This document shows positions 23,784-32,137 of a stretch of 64,000 nucleotides of DNA, one piece after another (position 1 is the stretch's first letter; each line of letters opens with the position of its first letter). Made by a program: the position numbers and the translations under genes. The stretch covers positions 35,055 to 99,054 of the forward strand of contig NZ_JARVKW010000028.1 in assembly GCF_029813775.1 (NCBI RefSeq), read 5' to 3'. This stretch comes from Streptomyces sp. DH24 (lineage in GTDB: Bacteria; Actinomycetota; Actinomycetes; Streptomycetales; Streptomycetaceae). Below the pieces are notes generated by a model. The model made no database searches. It was not told the origin of the DNA and was given only the letters and a program-made list of their open reading frames with translations.

Positions 23784-26762
23784 CTCGAGGCCGAGCTGCG
23801 CAGGGTCGTCCGGGGCGAGGTCGGGTTCGGTGTCACGGACCGGGCGCTGGTCACCATGGACGCGTCCAACTACCGGCGGGTCCCGCTGGGGGTCGTGGCA
23901 CCGCACGACGCCGACGACGTGGCCGCCGTCCTCGCGACCTGCCGCGGACACGGCGTGCCCGTCGTGCCGCGCGGGGGCGGGACGTCCATCGCCGGGCAGG
24001 CGACCGGCACGGGCGTCGTCCTCGACTTCACGCGGCACATGAACCGGCTGACGGCCCTCGACCCCGCGACGCGCACGGCCGTCGTCCAGCCCGGTCTGGT
24101 CCTCGACCGGCTCCAGGACGCCGCCGCCCCGCACGGCCTGCGCTTCGGGCCCGACCCGTCCACCCACAGCCGCTGCACGCTCGGCGGCATGATCGGCAAC
24201 AACTCGTGCGGCTCCCACTCGGTCGCCTGGGGGACGACGGCCGACAGCGTGCGGGAACTGTCGGTGCTCACCGCGCGCGGCGAGGCGCTGAGGCTCGGGC
24301 CGGGCTGGGCCGGCGCCCCGGACGGGCTGCGGGCCCTGGCCGAGGGCGAGCTCGCCCGGCTGCGCACCGGCTTCCCCGACCTGCCCCGCCGTATCTCCGG
24401 CTACGCGCTGGACGCCCTGCTCCCCGAGAAGGGCGCGGACGTCGCCCGCTCCTTCTGCGGCTCCGAGGGCACCCTGGGCGTCCTGACCGAGGCGGTCGTA
24501 CGGCTCGTGGAGGCGCCACGCGCGCGTGCGCTGGCCGTCCTCGGGTACGCCGACGAGAGCGCCGCGGCCGAGGCGGCCCACGGCCTGCTGCCGCACGGTC
24601 CGCTCACCGTGGAGGGCATGGCCGCCGACCTCGTGCCGGAGCCGACGGCGCTGCCCAGGGGCGGCGCCTGGCTGTTCGTGGAGACCGGCGGGGACACGGC
24701 GGACGAGGCACGCGCGCGTGCCGAGGCGATCGTGCGGGCCGCCGACGTGCTGGACTCCCTGGTCGTGACGGACCCGGCCGGGCAGCGCGTCCTGTGGCGC
24801 ATCCGGGAGGACGCGAGCGGCACGGCGACCCGGATGCCGGACGGCACGGAGGCCTGGCCCGGCTGGGAGGACTGCGCGGTGCCGCCCGCCCGGCTCGGCG
24901 CGTACCTGCGCGAGTTCCGCGGGCTGCTGGCCGCCCACGGGCTGCGCGGCACGCCGTACGGGCATTTCGGCGACGGCTGCATCCACGTCCGCATCGACTT
25001 CGACCTGCTGACCGGTCCGGGCGTCGCCCGCTTCCGGCGCTTCTCCGAGGAACTCGCCGACCTCGTCGTGGCCCACGGCGGCTCCCTGTCCGGCGAGCAC
25101 GGCGACGGCGTGGCCCGGGCCGAGCTGCTGCCGCGCATGTACGGTGCCGAGACGGTGGCGCTGTTCGAGCGGGCCAAGGCGGTCTGGGACCCCGACGACC
25201 TGCTCAACCCCGGCATGCTCGTCCGCCCGGCCCCCCTGGACGCGGGCCTCCGCTTCGCGGTCCTGCCCCGCGAGCCCGTCGACGTGACCTTCGGCTACCC
25301 CGCCGACGGCGGCGACTTCTCCGCCGCGGTGCGCCGCTGCGTCGGGGTCGCCAAATGCCGTACGACGGCGGTCGCGGGCGCCGCCGTCATGTGCCCCTCG
25401 TTCCGGGCGACGGGCGAGGAGGAGCACTCCACGCGCGGGCGTGCCCGGCTGCTGCACGAGATGCTCGCCGGTGAACTGGTCACCGACGGCTGGCGGTCGA
25501 CGGAGGTACGGGACGCGCTCGACCTGTGCCTGTCCTGCAAGGGCTGCCGCTCCGACTGCCCGGTCGGGGTCGACATGGCCACGTACAAGGCGGAGTTCCT
25601 GCACCACCACTACGCCGGCCGCCGCCGCCCGGCCGCCCACTACGCGCTGGGCCGGCTGCCGGTGTGGCTGCGCTGGGCGTCCCGGCTGCGGGCGGCGGGG
25701 CCGGTCAACGCCCTCGCGTCGGTGCGACCGCTCGCGGCGGTGGCGAAACGGGCGGGCGGCATCGCCGGTGAGCGGGGGATTCCGCGGCTGGCGGGGGAGA
25801 CGTTCAGCTCCTGGTGGCGCGCCCGGCCGCCCCGCGCGGCCGATGCCGGCCGGCTCGTGGTGCTGTGGCCGGACACCTTCACCGAGCACCTGTCGCCGTC
25901 CGTGGGCCGCGCGGCCGTCCGCGTGCTGGAGGCGGCGGGACTGCGCGTGGCGCTGCCCCCGACACTGCGGCTGCGGAAGGCACCGGTGGGCGACGGCCGG
26001 ACGAGGTTCCTCGGGCCCCTGTCGGTCCTGCGCCCCCGGTCCCGGGTCTGCTGCGGACTCACCTACGTCTCCACGGGGCAGCTCGACCGGGCGCGCGAGG
26101 TCATGCGCCGCACCCTCGACCTGATGACGCCCGTGCTGGAAGCCGGTGTTCCCGTGGTCGTGCTGGAACCGAGCTGTGCGGCGGCCCTGCGCACGGACCT
26201 GCCCGAGCTGCTGCACGACGACCCGCGCGCGGCCCGCCTCGCCGCCCGCGTCGTCACCTTCGCCCAGGCGCTGGTACGGCTGGCGCCCGACTGGGCGCCG
26301 CCGCGCGTCGACCGCCCGGTGACCGGCCAGACCCACTGCCACCAGCACGCGGTACTGGGTGACGCCGCCGACCGCCGCCTGCGCGCCGCGGCGGGCCTCA
26401 CGGGCGAGCTGACCGGCGGCTGCTGCGGACTCGCCGGGAACTTCGGTTTCGAGAGGGGCCACTACGAGGTGTCGGTGGCCTGCGCGGAGGACCTGCTGCT
26501 CCCGGCGGTACGGCGGGCCCCGGCCGGGGCGGAGGTCCTGGCCGACGGCTACTCGTGCCGGACCCAGCTGGAACAGCTCGCGGGCGTGCGGGGGCGGCAT
26601 CTGGCGGAGGTGCTGGCGGCGGCGCTGGACGGCGAGCGGGCGCGAGCGGGGCGGGGAGAGGGCGGCGGAGAGGACGGTGGAGAGGGCGGTGGAGAGGGCG
26701 GCGGAGAGGACGGTGGAGAGGGCGGTTCCGGGGGCGGGAAAGGCAGTGGCGAAGGTGGCTGA
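23760..26762 (+). CDS. FAD-linked and Fe-S oxidoreductase (D-lactate dehydrogenase/GlcD-like fusion)
   Basis: A 1000-residue fusion. The N-terminal half has a PCMH FAD domain (VPRGGGTSIAGQATGTGVVLDF at about 60-82; FGPDPSTHSRCTLGGMIGNNSCGSHS at about 135) and the FAD oxidase C domain (GHFGDGCIHVRID; GEHGDG). The second half is GlpC-like: Cys motifs LCLSCKGCRSDCPVGVDM (about 585-602) and two CCG-type domains (RVCCGLTY, GGCCGLAGNFG). This layout oxidises D-lactate or other 2-hydroxy acids and passes electrons to the membrane. The tail after about 965 is a Gly/Glu repeat. ATG 23760 and 23775 lie in a tandem repeat, so the exact start is uncertain. Confidence 0.9.
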   Translation: MTDGRMTDLEAELRRVVRGEVGFGVTDRALVTMDASNYRRVPLGVVAPHDADDVAAVLATCRGHGVPVVPRGGGTSIAGQATGTGVVLDFTRHMNRLTALDPATRTAVVQPGLVLDRLQDAAAPHGLRFGPDPSTHSRCTLGGMIGNNSCGSHSVAWGTTADSVRELSVLTARGEALRLGPGWAGAPDGLRALAEGELARLRTGFPDLPRRISGYALDALLPEKGADVARSFCGSEGTLGVLTEAVVRLVEAPRARALAVLGYADESAAAEAAHGLLPHGPLTVEGMAADLVPEPTALPRGGAWLFVETGGDTADEARARAEAIVRAADVLDSLVVTDPAGQRVLWRIREDASGTATRMPDGTEAWPGWEDCAVPPARLGAYLREFRGLLAAHGLRGTPYGHFGDGCIHVRIDFDLLTGPGVARFRRFSEELADLVVAHGGSLSGEHGDGVARAELLPRMYGAETVALFERAKAVWDPDDLLNPGMLVRPAPLDAGLRFAVLPREPVDVTFGYPADGGDFSAAVRRCVGVAKCRTTAVAGAAVMCPSFRATGEEEHSTRGRARLLHEMLAGELVTDGWRSTEVRDALDLCLSCKGCRSDCPVGVDMATYKAEFLHHHYAGRRRPAAHYALGRLPVWLRWASRLRAAGPVNALASVRPLAAVAKRAGGIAGERGIPRLAGETFSSWWRARPPRAADAGRLVVLWPDTFTEHLSPSVGRAAVRVLEAAGLRVALPPTLRLRKAPVGDGRTRFLGPLSVLRPRSRVCCGLTYVSTGQLDRAREVMRRTLDLMTPVLEAGVPVVVLEPSCAAALRTDLPELLHDDPRAARLAARVVTFAQALVRLAPDWAPPRVDRPVTGQTHCHQHAVLGDAADRRLRAAAGLTGELTGGCCGLAGNFGFERGHYEVSVACAEDLLLPAVRRAPAGAEVLADGYSCRTQLEQLAGVRGRHLAEVLAAALDGERARAGRGEGGGEDGGEGGGEGGGEDGGEGGSGGGKGSGEGG
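26664..26723 (+). repeat. 36-bp Gly/Glu/Asp coding repeat
   Basis: GGCGGAGAGGAC recurs at 26664 and 26700 within a 36-bp unit (1.7 copies) built from 12-bp subunits. It encodes a GGGEDGGEGGGEGG-type tail on the oxidoreductase, with no similarity to the rest of the enzyme family. Confidence 0.75.
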
Positions 26763-26809
26763 AGTCCGGAACCATGTCAGGAACATGGGGGTTCACGCCC
26801 CTGACCTAG

Positions 26810-26825
26810 TCCATTACCCTGGACC
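26810..26825. promoter_or_regulatory. inverted repeat before the EamA gene
   Basis: GTCCA (26810-26814) and TGGAC (26821-26825) flank TTACCC, 15 bp before the annotated ATG. It probably overlaps the promoter or leader of the exporter gene; the binding regulator is unknown. Confidence 0.4.
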
Positions 26826-26840
26826 GGGAAGTCCAGCACG

Positions 26841-27869
26841 ATGGACGCTCACGCGTCGAACGCCGAGTCCTTGGAAGGCCCCGTGACCACCCCCAGCGCC
26901 GCCACCCCGTCCACCCCGGCCTCGGCCGCTCCCGCGGCGGACCACGGCCCGGACCCCTCCGGTGCGCCGGGCCGCCGGGGTTCGCTGGGCCCCGTGGGCC
27001 TGGTGCTGGCCGGCGGGATATCGGTCCAGTTCGGCGGCGCGCTGGCCGTGAGCCTGATGCCGAGGGCGGGCGCCCTGGGCGTCGTCACGCTGCGGCTGCT
27101 GGTGTCGGCGGTCGTGCTGATGCTGGTCTGCCGGCCCCGGCTGCGCGGCCACTCGCGCGCCGACTGGACCACGGTCGTCGTCTTCGGCGTCGCCATGGGT
27201 GCGATGAACGCCCTCTTCTACCAGGCCGTCGCCCGCATCCCGCTGGGCCCGGCGGTCACGCTCGAAGTCCTCGGCCCGCTGGCCCTCTCCGTCCTCGCCT
27301 CCCGCCGCGCGATCAACGTGCTGTGGGCGGCCCTCGCCCTCGCGGGCGTGTTCCTGCTCGGCGGCGGAGGGTTCGGCAGCCTCGACCCGGTGGGCGTCGC
27401 CTTCGCGCTGGGGGCCGGCGCCATGTGGGCGGCGTACATCATCTTCAGCGCGCGCACGGGGCGGCGGTTCCCGCAGGCCGACGGGCTGGCGCTGGCGATG
27501 GCGGTGGCGGCCGTGCTGTGCCTGCCGCTGGGCATCGCCGAGTCGGGCCCGAAGCTCACCGACCCGACGACGATCGCGCTGGGCGCGGCGGTGGCGCTGC
27601 TGTCCTCGGTCCTGCCGTACACCCTCGAACTCCTGGCGCTGCGCCGCCTGCCCGCCTCGACCTTCGCGATCCTGATGAGCCTGGAACCGGCCCTCGCCGC
27701 GACGGCCGGCTTCCTGGTCCTCAGCCAGGCCCTGGAGCCGGTGCAGGCCCTGGCCATCGCCCTGGTCGTCGTGGCGAGCATGGGCGCGATGCGGACGCAG
27801 GTGGGCGGCCGTTCCCGGAGGGACGCGAAGGCGAAGGTCCCGGTGCCGGGGTCGACGCCCACGGCGTAA
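26841..27869 (+). CDS. EamA/DMT family transporter
   Basis: A 342-residue membrane protein with a Pro/Ala/Ser-rich N-terminus (1-50) and ten hydrophobic helices in two EamA repeats. The first repeat includes FGGALAVSLMPRAGALGVVTLRL and the second GVAFALGAGAMWAAYIIFSARTG...LEPALAATAGFLVLSQ. It resembles RhtA-type amino-acid exporters. A GTG at 26883 with GGAAGG 4 nt upstream is a credible alternative start that would remove 14 residues. It is followed by a strong terminator. Confidence 0.92.
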   Translation: MDAHASNAESLEGPVTTPSAATPSTPASAAPAADHGPDPSGAPGRRGSLGPVGLVLAGGISVQFGGALAVSLMPRAGALGVVTLRLLVSAVVLMLVCRPRLRGHSRADWTTVVVFGVAMGAMNALFYQAVARIPLGPAVTLEVLGPLALSVLASRRAINVLWAALALAGVFLLGGGGFGSLDPVGVAFALGAGAMWAAYIIFSARTGRRFPQADGLALAMAVAAVLCLPLGIAESGPKLTDPTTIALGAAVALLSSVLPYTLELLALRRLPASTFAILMSLEPALAATAGFLVLSQALEPVQALAIALVVVASMGAMRTQVGGRSRRDAKAKVPVPGSTPTA

Positions 27870-27879
27870 GGGCGTCGAC

Positions 27880-27915
27880 GCGGGCCCTCGCGGGCGGGTG
27901 ACCGCGAGGGCCCGC
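27880..27915 (+). terminator. strong hairpin terminator after EamA gene
   Basis: GCGGGCCCTCGCGG (27880-27893) and CCGCGAGGGCCCGC (27902-27915) form a perfect 14-bp stem with an 8-nt loop, 10 bp after the stop, then TTCG. It isolates the operon that follows. Confidence 0.85.
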
Positions 27916-27959
27916 TTCGTGGTCACCCGAGGCGGCCCCGATCCCTCTCCAAAATCATG

Positions 27960-27971
27960 CAAGCATGCTTG
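27960..27971. promoter_or_regulatory. perfect 12-bp palindrome, candidate operator of the atu-like operon
   Basis: CAAGCATGCTTG is perfectly palindromic, and the flanks extend the symmetry to AATCA...TGATT (27954-27975). It lies 75 bp before the first gene of the operon whose last gene encodes a TetR repressor, and TTGATT within it could serve as a -35 hexamer. It is likely the operator for that repressor. Confidence 0.6.
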
Positions 27972-28045
27972 ATTGTTTATGGCGCCGGTGCCATGCTCCT
28001 CACCACACCGCCCCGCACACCGTCGTGCCCCGAGGGAGCGCCACC

Positions 28046-28840
28046 GTGGCTGATCCGACGCCCGTGATCGACGATCTGCGCGAGGAGAGCGAGGAACTGG
28101 ACCGGCTCGTGGCCGGTCTCCCGCCCGAGCAGTGGGCCCTCGCCACCCCCGCACCGCGCTGGAGCATCGCGCACCAGATCGCCCACCTCGCGTGGACCGA
28201 CCGTTCGGCCCTGGCGGCCGTCACGGACGAGGAACACTTCCGCGCACTGGTCGAGAAGGCCCTCGCCGCACCGGACAGCTACGTCGACGAGGGCGCCGAA
28301 GAAGGTGCCCGGCTCGCGCCCCCGCGGTTGCTGGAGACCTGGCGCACCGGGCGCGCCGCCCTGGAGAAGGCGCTGCGCGCCGCCCCGCCCGGCGCCCGCT
28401 TCCCCTGGTACGGCCCGCCCATGTCGGCCGCCTCGATGGCCACCGCCCGGCTCATGGAGACCTGGGCCCACGGCCTGGACGTCGCCGACGCACTCGGCGT
28501 CGCACCCCCACCCACCGCCCGCCTCCGGCACATCGCGCGCATCGGCGTCCGGGCGCGGGACTACGCCTTCCACGTCCACGGACTCACGCCGCCCGCCGGT
28601 GAGTTCCGCGTCGAACTGACCGGACCCGCGGGCGAGATGTGGACGTACGGGCCCGACGACGCACCCGAGCGCGTCACCGGACCCGCCCTCGACTTCTGCC
28701 TCCTCGTCACCCAGCGCGCGCACCGCGCCGACCTCGCCGTACGGGCCGAGGGCGCCGACGCGGAGCGCTGGCTCGGCATCGCGCAGGCGTTCGCGGGACC
28801 GCCCGGCGCCGGACGCGCGGCGAAGGGCGACGCCCGGTGA
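28046..28840 (+). CDS. TIGR03084 family metal-binding protein
   Basis: A 264-residue protein of the DinB/MDMPI four-helix type. It contains WSIAHQIAHLAWTDRSA (His metal ligand region, about 44-60) and LMETWAHGLDVADALG (about 140-155), which together supply the three-His metal site. GTG 28046 was chosen for the GAGGGAG site 8 nt upstream; the frame extends 27 codons earlier without support. It opens the operon and overlaps the atuA-like gene by 4 nt. In MDMPI relatives such folds use mycothiol; whether this one does is unknown. Confidence 0.88.
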   Translation: MADPTPVIDDLREESEELDRLVAGLPPEQWALATPAPRWSIAHQIAHLAWTDRSALAAVTDEEHFRALVEKALAAPDSYVDEGAEEGARLAPPRLLETWRTGRAALEKALRAAPPGARFPWYGPPMSAASMATARLMETWAHGLDVADALGVAPPPTARLRHIARIGVRARDYAFHVHGLTPPAGEFRVELTGPAGEMWTYGPDDAPERVTGPALDFCLLVTQRAHRADLAVRAEGADAERWLGIAQAFAGPPGAGRAAKGDAR

Positions 28841-30531
28841 CCGCCGCCGCACCGCCCCTGCGCATCGGCAACGCGTCCGGCTTCTACGGCGACCGCTTCG
28901 ACGCCATGCGCGAGATGCTCACCGGCGGCGACCTGGACGTCCTGACCGGCGACTACCTCGCCGAGCTGACCATGCTCATCCTGGGCCGCGACCGCCTCAA
29001 GGACCCGTCCGCCGGATACGCCCGCACCTTCCTGCGGCAACTGGAGCAATGCCTCGGGCTCGCCCACGAGCGGCGCGTCCGGATCGTCAGCAACGCCGGT
29101 GGGCTGAACCCCGCCGGACTCGCCGACCGGATACGGAAGCTGGCCGACCGGATCGGCGTCCCGCTGCGCGTCGCGCACGTCGAGGGCGACGATCTCACCG
29201 GCGCCCACCCCGGCACCCTCGCCGCGCACGCCTACCTCGGCGGCTTCGGGATCGCCGCGTGCCTGCGTGCCGGCGCGGACGTCGTCGTCACCGGCCGGGT
29301 GACCGACGCGGCCCTCGTCAGCGGGCCCGCCGCCGCCCACTTCGGCTGGTCGGCGGACGACCACGACCGGCTCGCGGGCGCGGTCGTCGCCGGGCACGTC
29401 CTGGAGTGCGGGACGCAGGCCACCGGCGGCAACTACGCGTTCTTCACCGAGGGCGGGCCCGGCCTGCGGCGGCCCGGTTTCCCCCTCGCCGAGATCCACG
29501 AGGACGGCACCTGCGTCATCACCAAGCACCCCGGCACCGGCGGCTTCGTCGACGTCGGCACCGTCACCGCCCAGCTGCTGTACGAGACCGGCGGGGCCCG
29601 GTACGCCGGGCCCGACGTCACCGCCCGCCTCGACACCGTACGGCTCAGCCAGGAAGGGCCCGACCGGGTGCGCGTCGACGGCGTGCGCGGCGAGGCCCCG
29701 CCCCCGACCCTCAAGGTCGGCCTCAACCGGCTCGGCGGCTTCCGCAACGAGGTCACCTTCGTCCTCACCGGCCTCGACATCGAGGCCAAGGCCGCGCTGG
29801 TGCGGCAGCAGATGACCGACGCGCTCGCCACGTCGCCGCCCGCCGAGGTGCGGTGGGACCTGGTCCGCACCGACCGGCCCGACGCGCCCACCGAGGAGAC
29901 CGCCAGCGCGCTGCTGCGGCTCGTCGCGCGCGACCCCGACCAGGCCGTCGTCGGACGGGCACTGAGCGGGGCGGCCGTCGAGCTCGCGCTGGCCAGCATC
30001 CCCGGGTTCCACGTGACCGCCCCGCCGGGCAAGGGCAGCCCGTACGGCGTGTTCGAGGCCGCCCAGGTCGCGCAGGGCGCCGTGGAGCACGTCGCCGTCC
30101 TGCCCGACGGCAGCCGCGTGAGGGTGCCGCCGCCCGGCAGCACCCGTGACCTGGTGGACGTACCGGAACCGGAGCCGCCCGCGCCGCTCCCCGGCGGACC
30201 CACCCGGCGCGCCCCGCTCGGTCTCGTCGCCGGGGCCCGCAGCGGCGACAAGGGCGGGGACGCCAACGTCGGCGTGTGGGTGCGGAGCGAGCACACCTGG
30301 CGGTGGCTCGCGCACGAGCTGACCGTCGAACGGTTCCGGGAGCTCGTCCCCGAAACCCGCGAACTGCCCGTCGTCCGCCATGCGCTGCCGCGGTTGCGGG
30401 CCCTCAACTTCGTCGTCGGGGGCATCCTCGGCGCCGGTGTCGCCGCCCAGCACCGTTTCGACCCGCAGGCCAAGGCGCTCGGCGAATGGCTGCGCTCCCG
30501 CCACCTGGACATCCCGGAGGCCCTGCTGTGA
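28837..30531 (+). CDS. AtuA family protein (acyclic terpene utilisation)
   Basis: A 564-residue protein. It begins RIGNASGFYGDRFDAMREMLTGGDLDVLTGDYLAELTM, the characteristic DUF1446/AtuA opening. The middle has GADVVVTGRVTDAALVSGPAAAHFGW, and the C-terminal domain (about 455-564) starts LVAGARSGDKGGDANVGVW, the second AtuA domain that is sometimes a separate gene. In Pseudomonas citronellol degradation AtuA is genetically required but its reaction is unknown. It is coupled by GTGA overlaps to genes on both sides. Confidence 0.93.
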   Translation: MTAAAPPLRIGNASGFYGDRFDAMREMLTGGDLDVLTGDYLAELTMLILGRDRLKDPSAGYARTFLRQLEQCLGLAHERRVRIVSNAGGLNPAGLADRIRKLADRIGVPLRVAHVEGDDLTGAHPGTLAAHAYLGGFGIAACLRAGADVVVTGRVTDAALVSGPAAAHFGWSADDHDRLAGAVVAGHVLECGTQATGGNYAFFTEGGPGLRRPGFPLAEIHEDGTCVITKHPGTGGFVDVGTVTAQLLYETGGARYAGPDVTARLDTVRLSQEGPDRVRVDGVRGEAPPPTLKVGLNRLGGFRNEVTFVLTGLDIEAKAALVRQQMTDALATSPPAEVRWDLVRTDRPDAPTEETASALLRLVARDPDQAVVGRALSGAAVELALASIPGFHVTAPPGKGSPYGVFEAAQVAQGAVEHVAVLPDGSRVRVPPPGSTRDLVDVPEPEPPAPLPGGPTRRAPLGLVAGARSGDKGGDANVGVWVRSEHTWRWLAHELTVERFRELVPETRELPVVRHALPRLRALNFVVGGILGAGVAAQHRFDPQAKALGEWLRSRHLDIPEALL

Positions 30532-32126
30532 CCGTCCTGTCCTCGGCCCTGGACCCGGCCGACCCCGAATACCGGGCCAACCGCGAGGCCATGCTCGCCA
30601 GGCTCGCCGAACTCGACGCCGAGCACGCCAAGGCCCTCGCGGGCGGCGGCCCGAAGTACGTGGAGCGGCACCGCGGGCGCGGCAAGCTGCTCGCCCGGGA
30701 GCGGATCGAGCTGCTGCTCGACCCCGACACGCCCTTCCTGGAACTGTCGCCGCTGGCAGCCTGGGGCAGCGACTACGCCGTGGGCGCCTCGCTCGTCACC
30801 GGCATCGGCGTCGTCGAGGGCGTGGAGTGCCTGATCACCGCGAACGATCCGACCGTGCGCGGCGGCGCGTCCAACCCGTGGAGCCTGAAGAAGGCGCTGC
30901 GGGCCAACGACATCGCGCTCGCCAACCGGCTGCCCTGCATCAGCCTGGTGGAGTCCGGGGGCGCCGACCTGCCGTCGCAGAAGGAGATCTTCATTCCCGG
31001 CGGCGCCGTCTTCCGCGACCTCACGCGGCTGTCGGCGGCCGGCATCCCGACCGTCGCCGTCGTGTTCGGCAACTCCACGGCAGGGGGCGCGTACATCCCC
31101 GGCATGTCCGACCACGTGATCATGGTCAAGGAACGCGCGAAGGTGTTCCTCGGCGGCCCGCCGCTGGTCAGGATGGCCACCGGCGAGGAGAGCGACGACG
31201 AGTCGCTCGGCGGCGCCGAGATGCACGCCCGCACCTCCGGCCTCGCCGACCACTTCGCCCTGGACGAGCGGGACGCCCTGCGGCAGGCGCGCCGCGTCGT
31301 CGCCCGCCTCAACCACCGCAAGGCGTACGCCGATCCGGCCCCGGCCGAGCCGCCCACGTACGACCCGGACGAACTGCTCGGCGTCGTCCCCGGCGACCTG
31401 CGCACGCCCTTCGACCCGCGCGAGGTGATCGCCCGGATCGTCGACGGCTCCGACTTCGACGAGTTCAAGCCGCTGTACGGGACGAGCCTGACCACCGGCT
31501 GGGCGAGCCTGCACGGCTATCCCGTCGGGGTGCTCGCCAACGCGCGGGGCGTGCTGTTCAGCGAGGAGTCGCAGAAGGCCGCCCAGTTCATCCAGCTCGC
31601 CAACCAGCGCGACATCCCGTTGCTGTTCCTGCACAACACCACCGGCTACATGGTCGGCAAGGAGTACGAGCAGGGCGGCATCATCAAGCACGGCGCCATG
31701 ATGATCAACGCCGTCAGCAATTCCAGGGTGCCCCACCTGTCCGTCCTGATGGGCGCCTCCTACGGCGCCGGGCACTACGGCATGTGCGGACGGGCCTACG
31801 ACCCGCGCTTCCTGTTCGCCTGGCCGAGCGCCAAGTCGGCCGTCATGGGCCCGCAGCAGCTCGCGGGCGTCCTGTCGATCGTCGCCCGCCAGTCGGCCGC
31901 CGCCAAGGGGCAGCCCTACGACGACGAGGCCGACGCGGCGCTGCGCGCCATGGTGGAGCAGCAGATCGAGTCCGAGTCCCTGCCGATGTTCCTGTCGGGG
32001 CGGCTGTACGACGACGGCGTCATCGACCCGCGCGACACCCGCACCGTCCTCGGCCTGTGCCTGTCCGCCATCCACACCGCCCCCTTCGAGGGCGCGCGGG
32101 GCGGCTTCGGCGTCTTCCGGATGTGA
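30528..32126 (+). CDS. acyl-CoA carboxylase carboxyltransferase (beta) subunit, AtuC/LiuB-like
   Basis: A 532-residue crotonase-fold carboxyltransferase. Key stretches are VERHRGRGKLLARERIELLLD (about 42-62), CISLVESGGADLPSQKEIF, GNSTAGGAYIPGMSDH (N-domain oxyanion region) and SYGAGHYGMCGRAYDPRFLFAWP (C-domain). This wording is that of methylcrotonyl/geranyl-CoA carboxylase rather than acetyl/propionyl-CoA carboxylase. Its start overlaps the atuA-like stop (GTGA). The frame upstream is open only by chance. It transfers CO2 from the carboxybiotin of the next gene's product to an unsaturated branched acyl-CoA. Confidence 0.94.
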   Translation: MTVLSSALDPADPEYRANREAMLARLAELDAEHAKALAGGGPKYVERHRGRGKLLARERIELLLDPDTPFLELSPLAAWGSDYAVGASLVTGIGVVEGVECLITANDPTVRGGASNPWSLKKALRANDIALANRLPCISLVESGGADLPSQKEIFIPGGAVFRDLTRLSAAGIPTVAVVFGNSTAGGAYIPGMSDHVIMVKERAKVFLGGPPLVRMATGEESDDESLGGAEMHARTSGLADHFALDERDALRQARRVVARLNHRKAYADPAPAEPPTYDPDELLGVVPGDLRTPFDPREVIARIVDGSDFDEFKPLYGTSLTTGWASLHGYPVGVLANARGVLFSEESQKAAQFIQLANQRDIPLLFLHNTTGYMVGKEYEQGGIIKHGAMMINAVSNSRVPHLSVLMGASYGAGHYGMCGRAYDPRFLFAWPSAKSAVMGPQQLAGVLSIVARQSAAAKGQPYDDEADAALRAMVEQQIESESLPMFLSGRLYDDGVIDPRDTRTVLGLCLSAIHTAPFEGARGGFGVFRM

Positions 32127-32137
32127 GGGGCCTTCCA

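Noticed and set aside
23730..26786. 1018-codon frame antisense to the FAD oxidoreductase
   Set aside because: A GC-bias shadow; the plus strand carries all flavin and Fe-S motifs.
29433..32075. 880-codon antisense frame across the atu-like genes
   Set aside because: It crosses two strongly coding genes on the other strand and shows no domain.
30380..32137. Upstream extension of the biotin carboxylase frame
   Set aside because: The region is the carboxyltransferase gene in another frame; the carboxylase N-domain starts exactly at GTG 32138.
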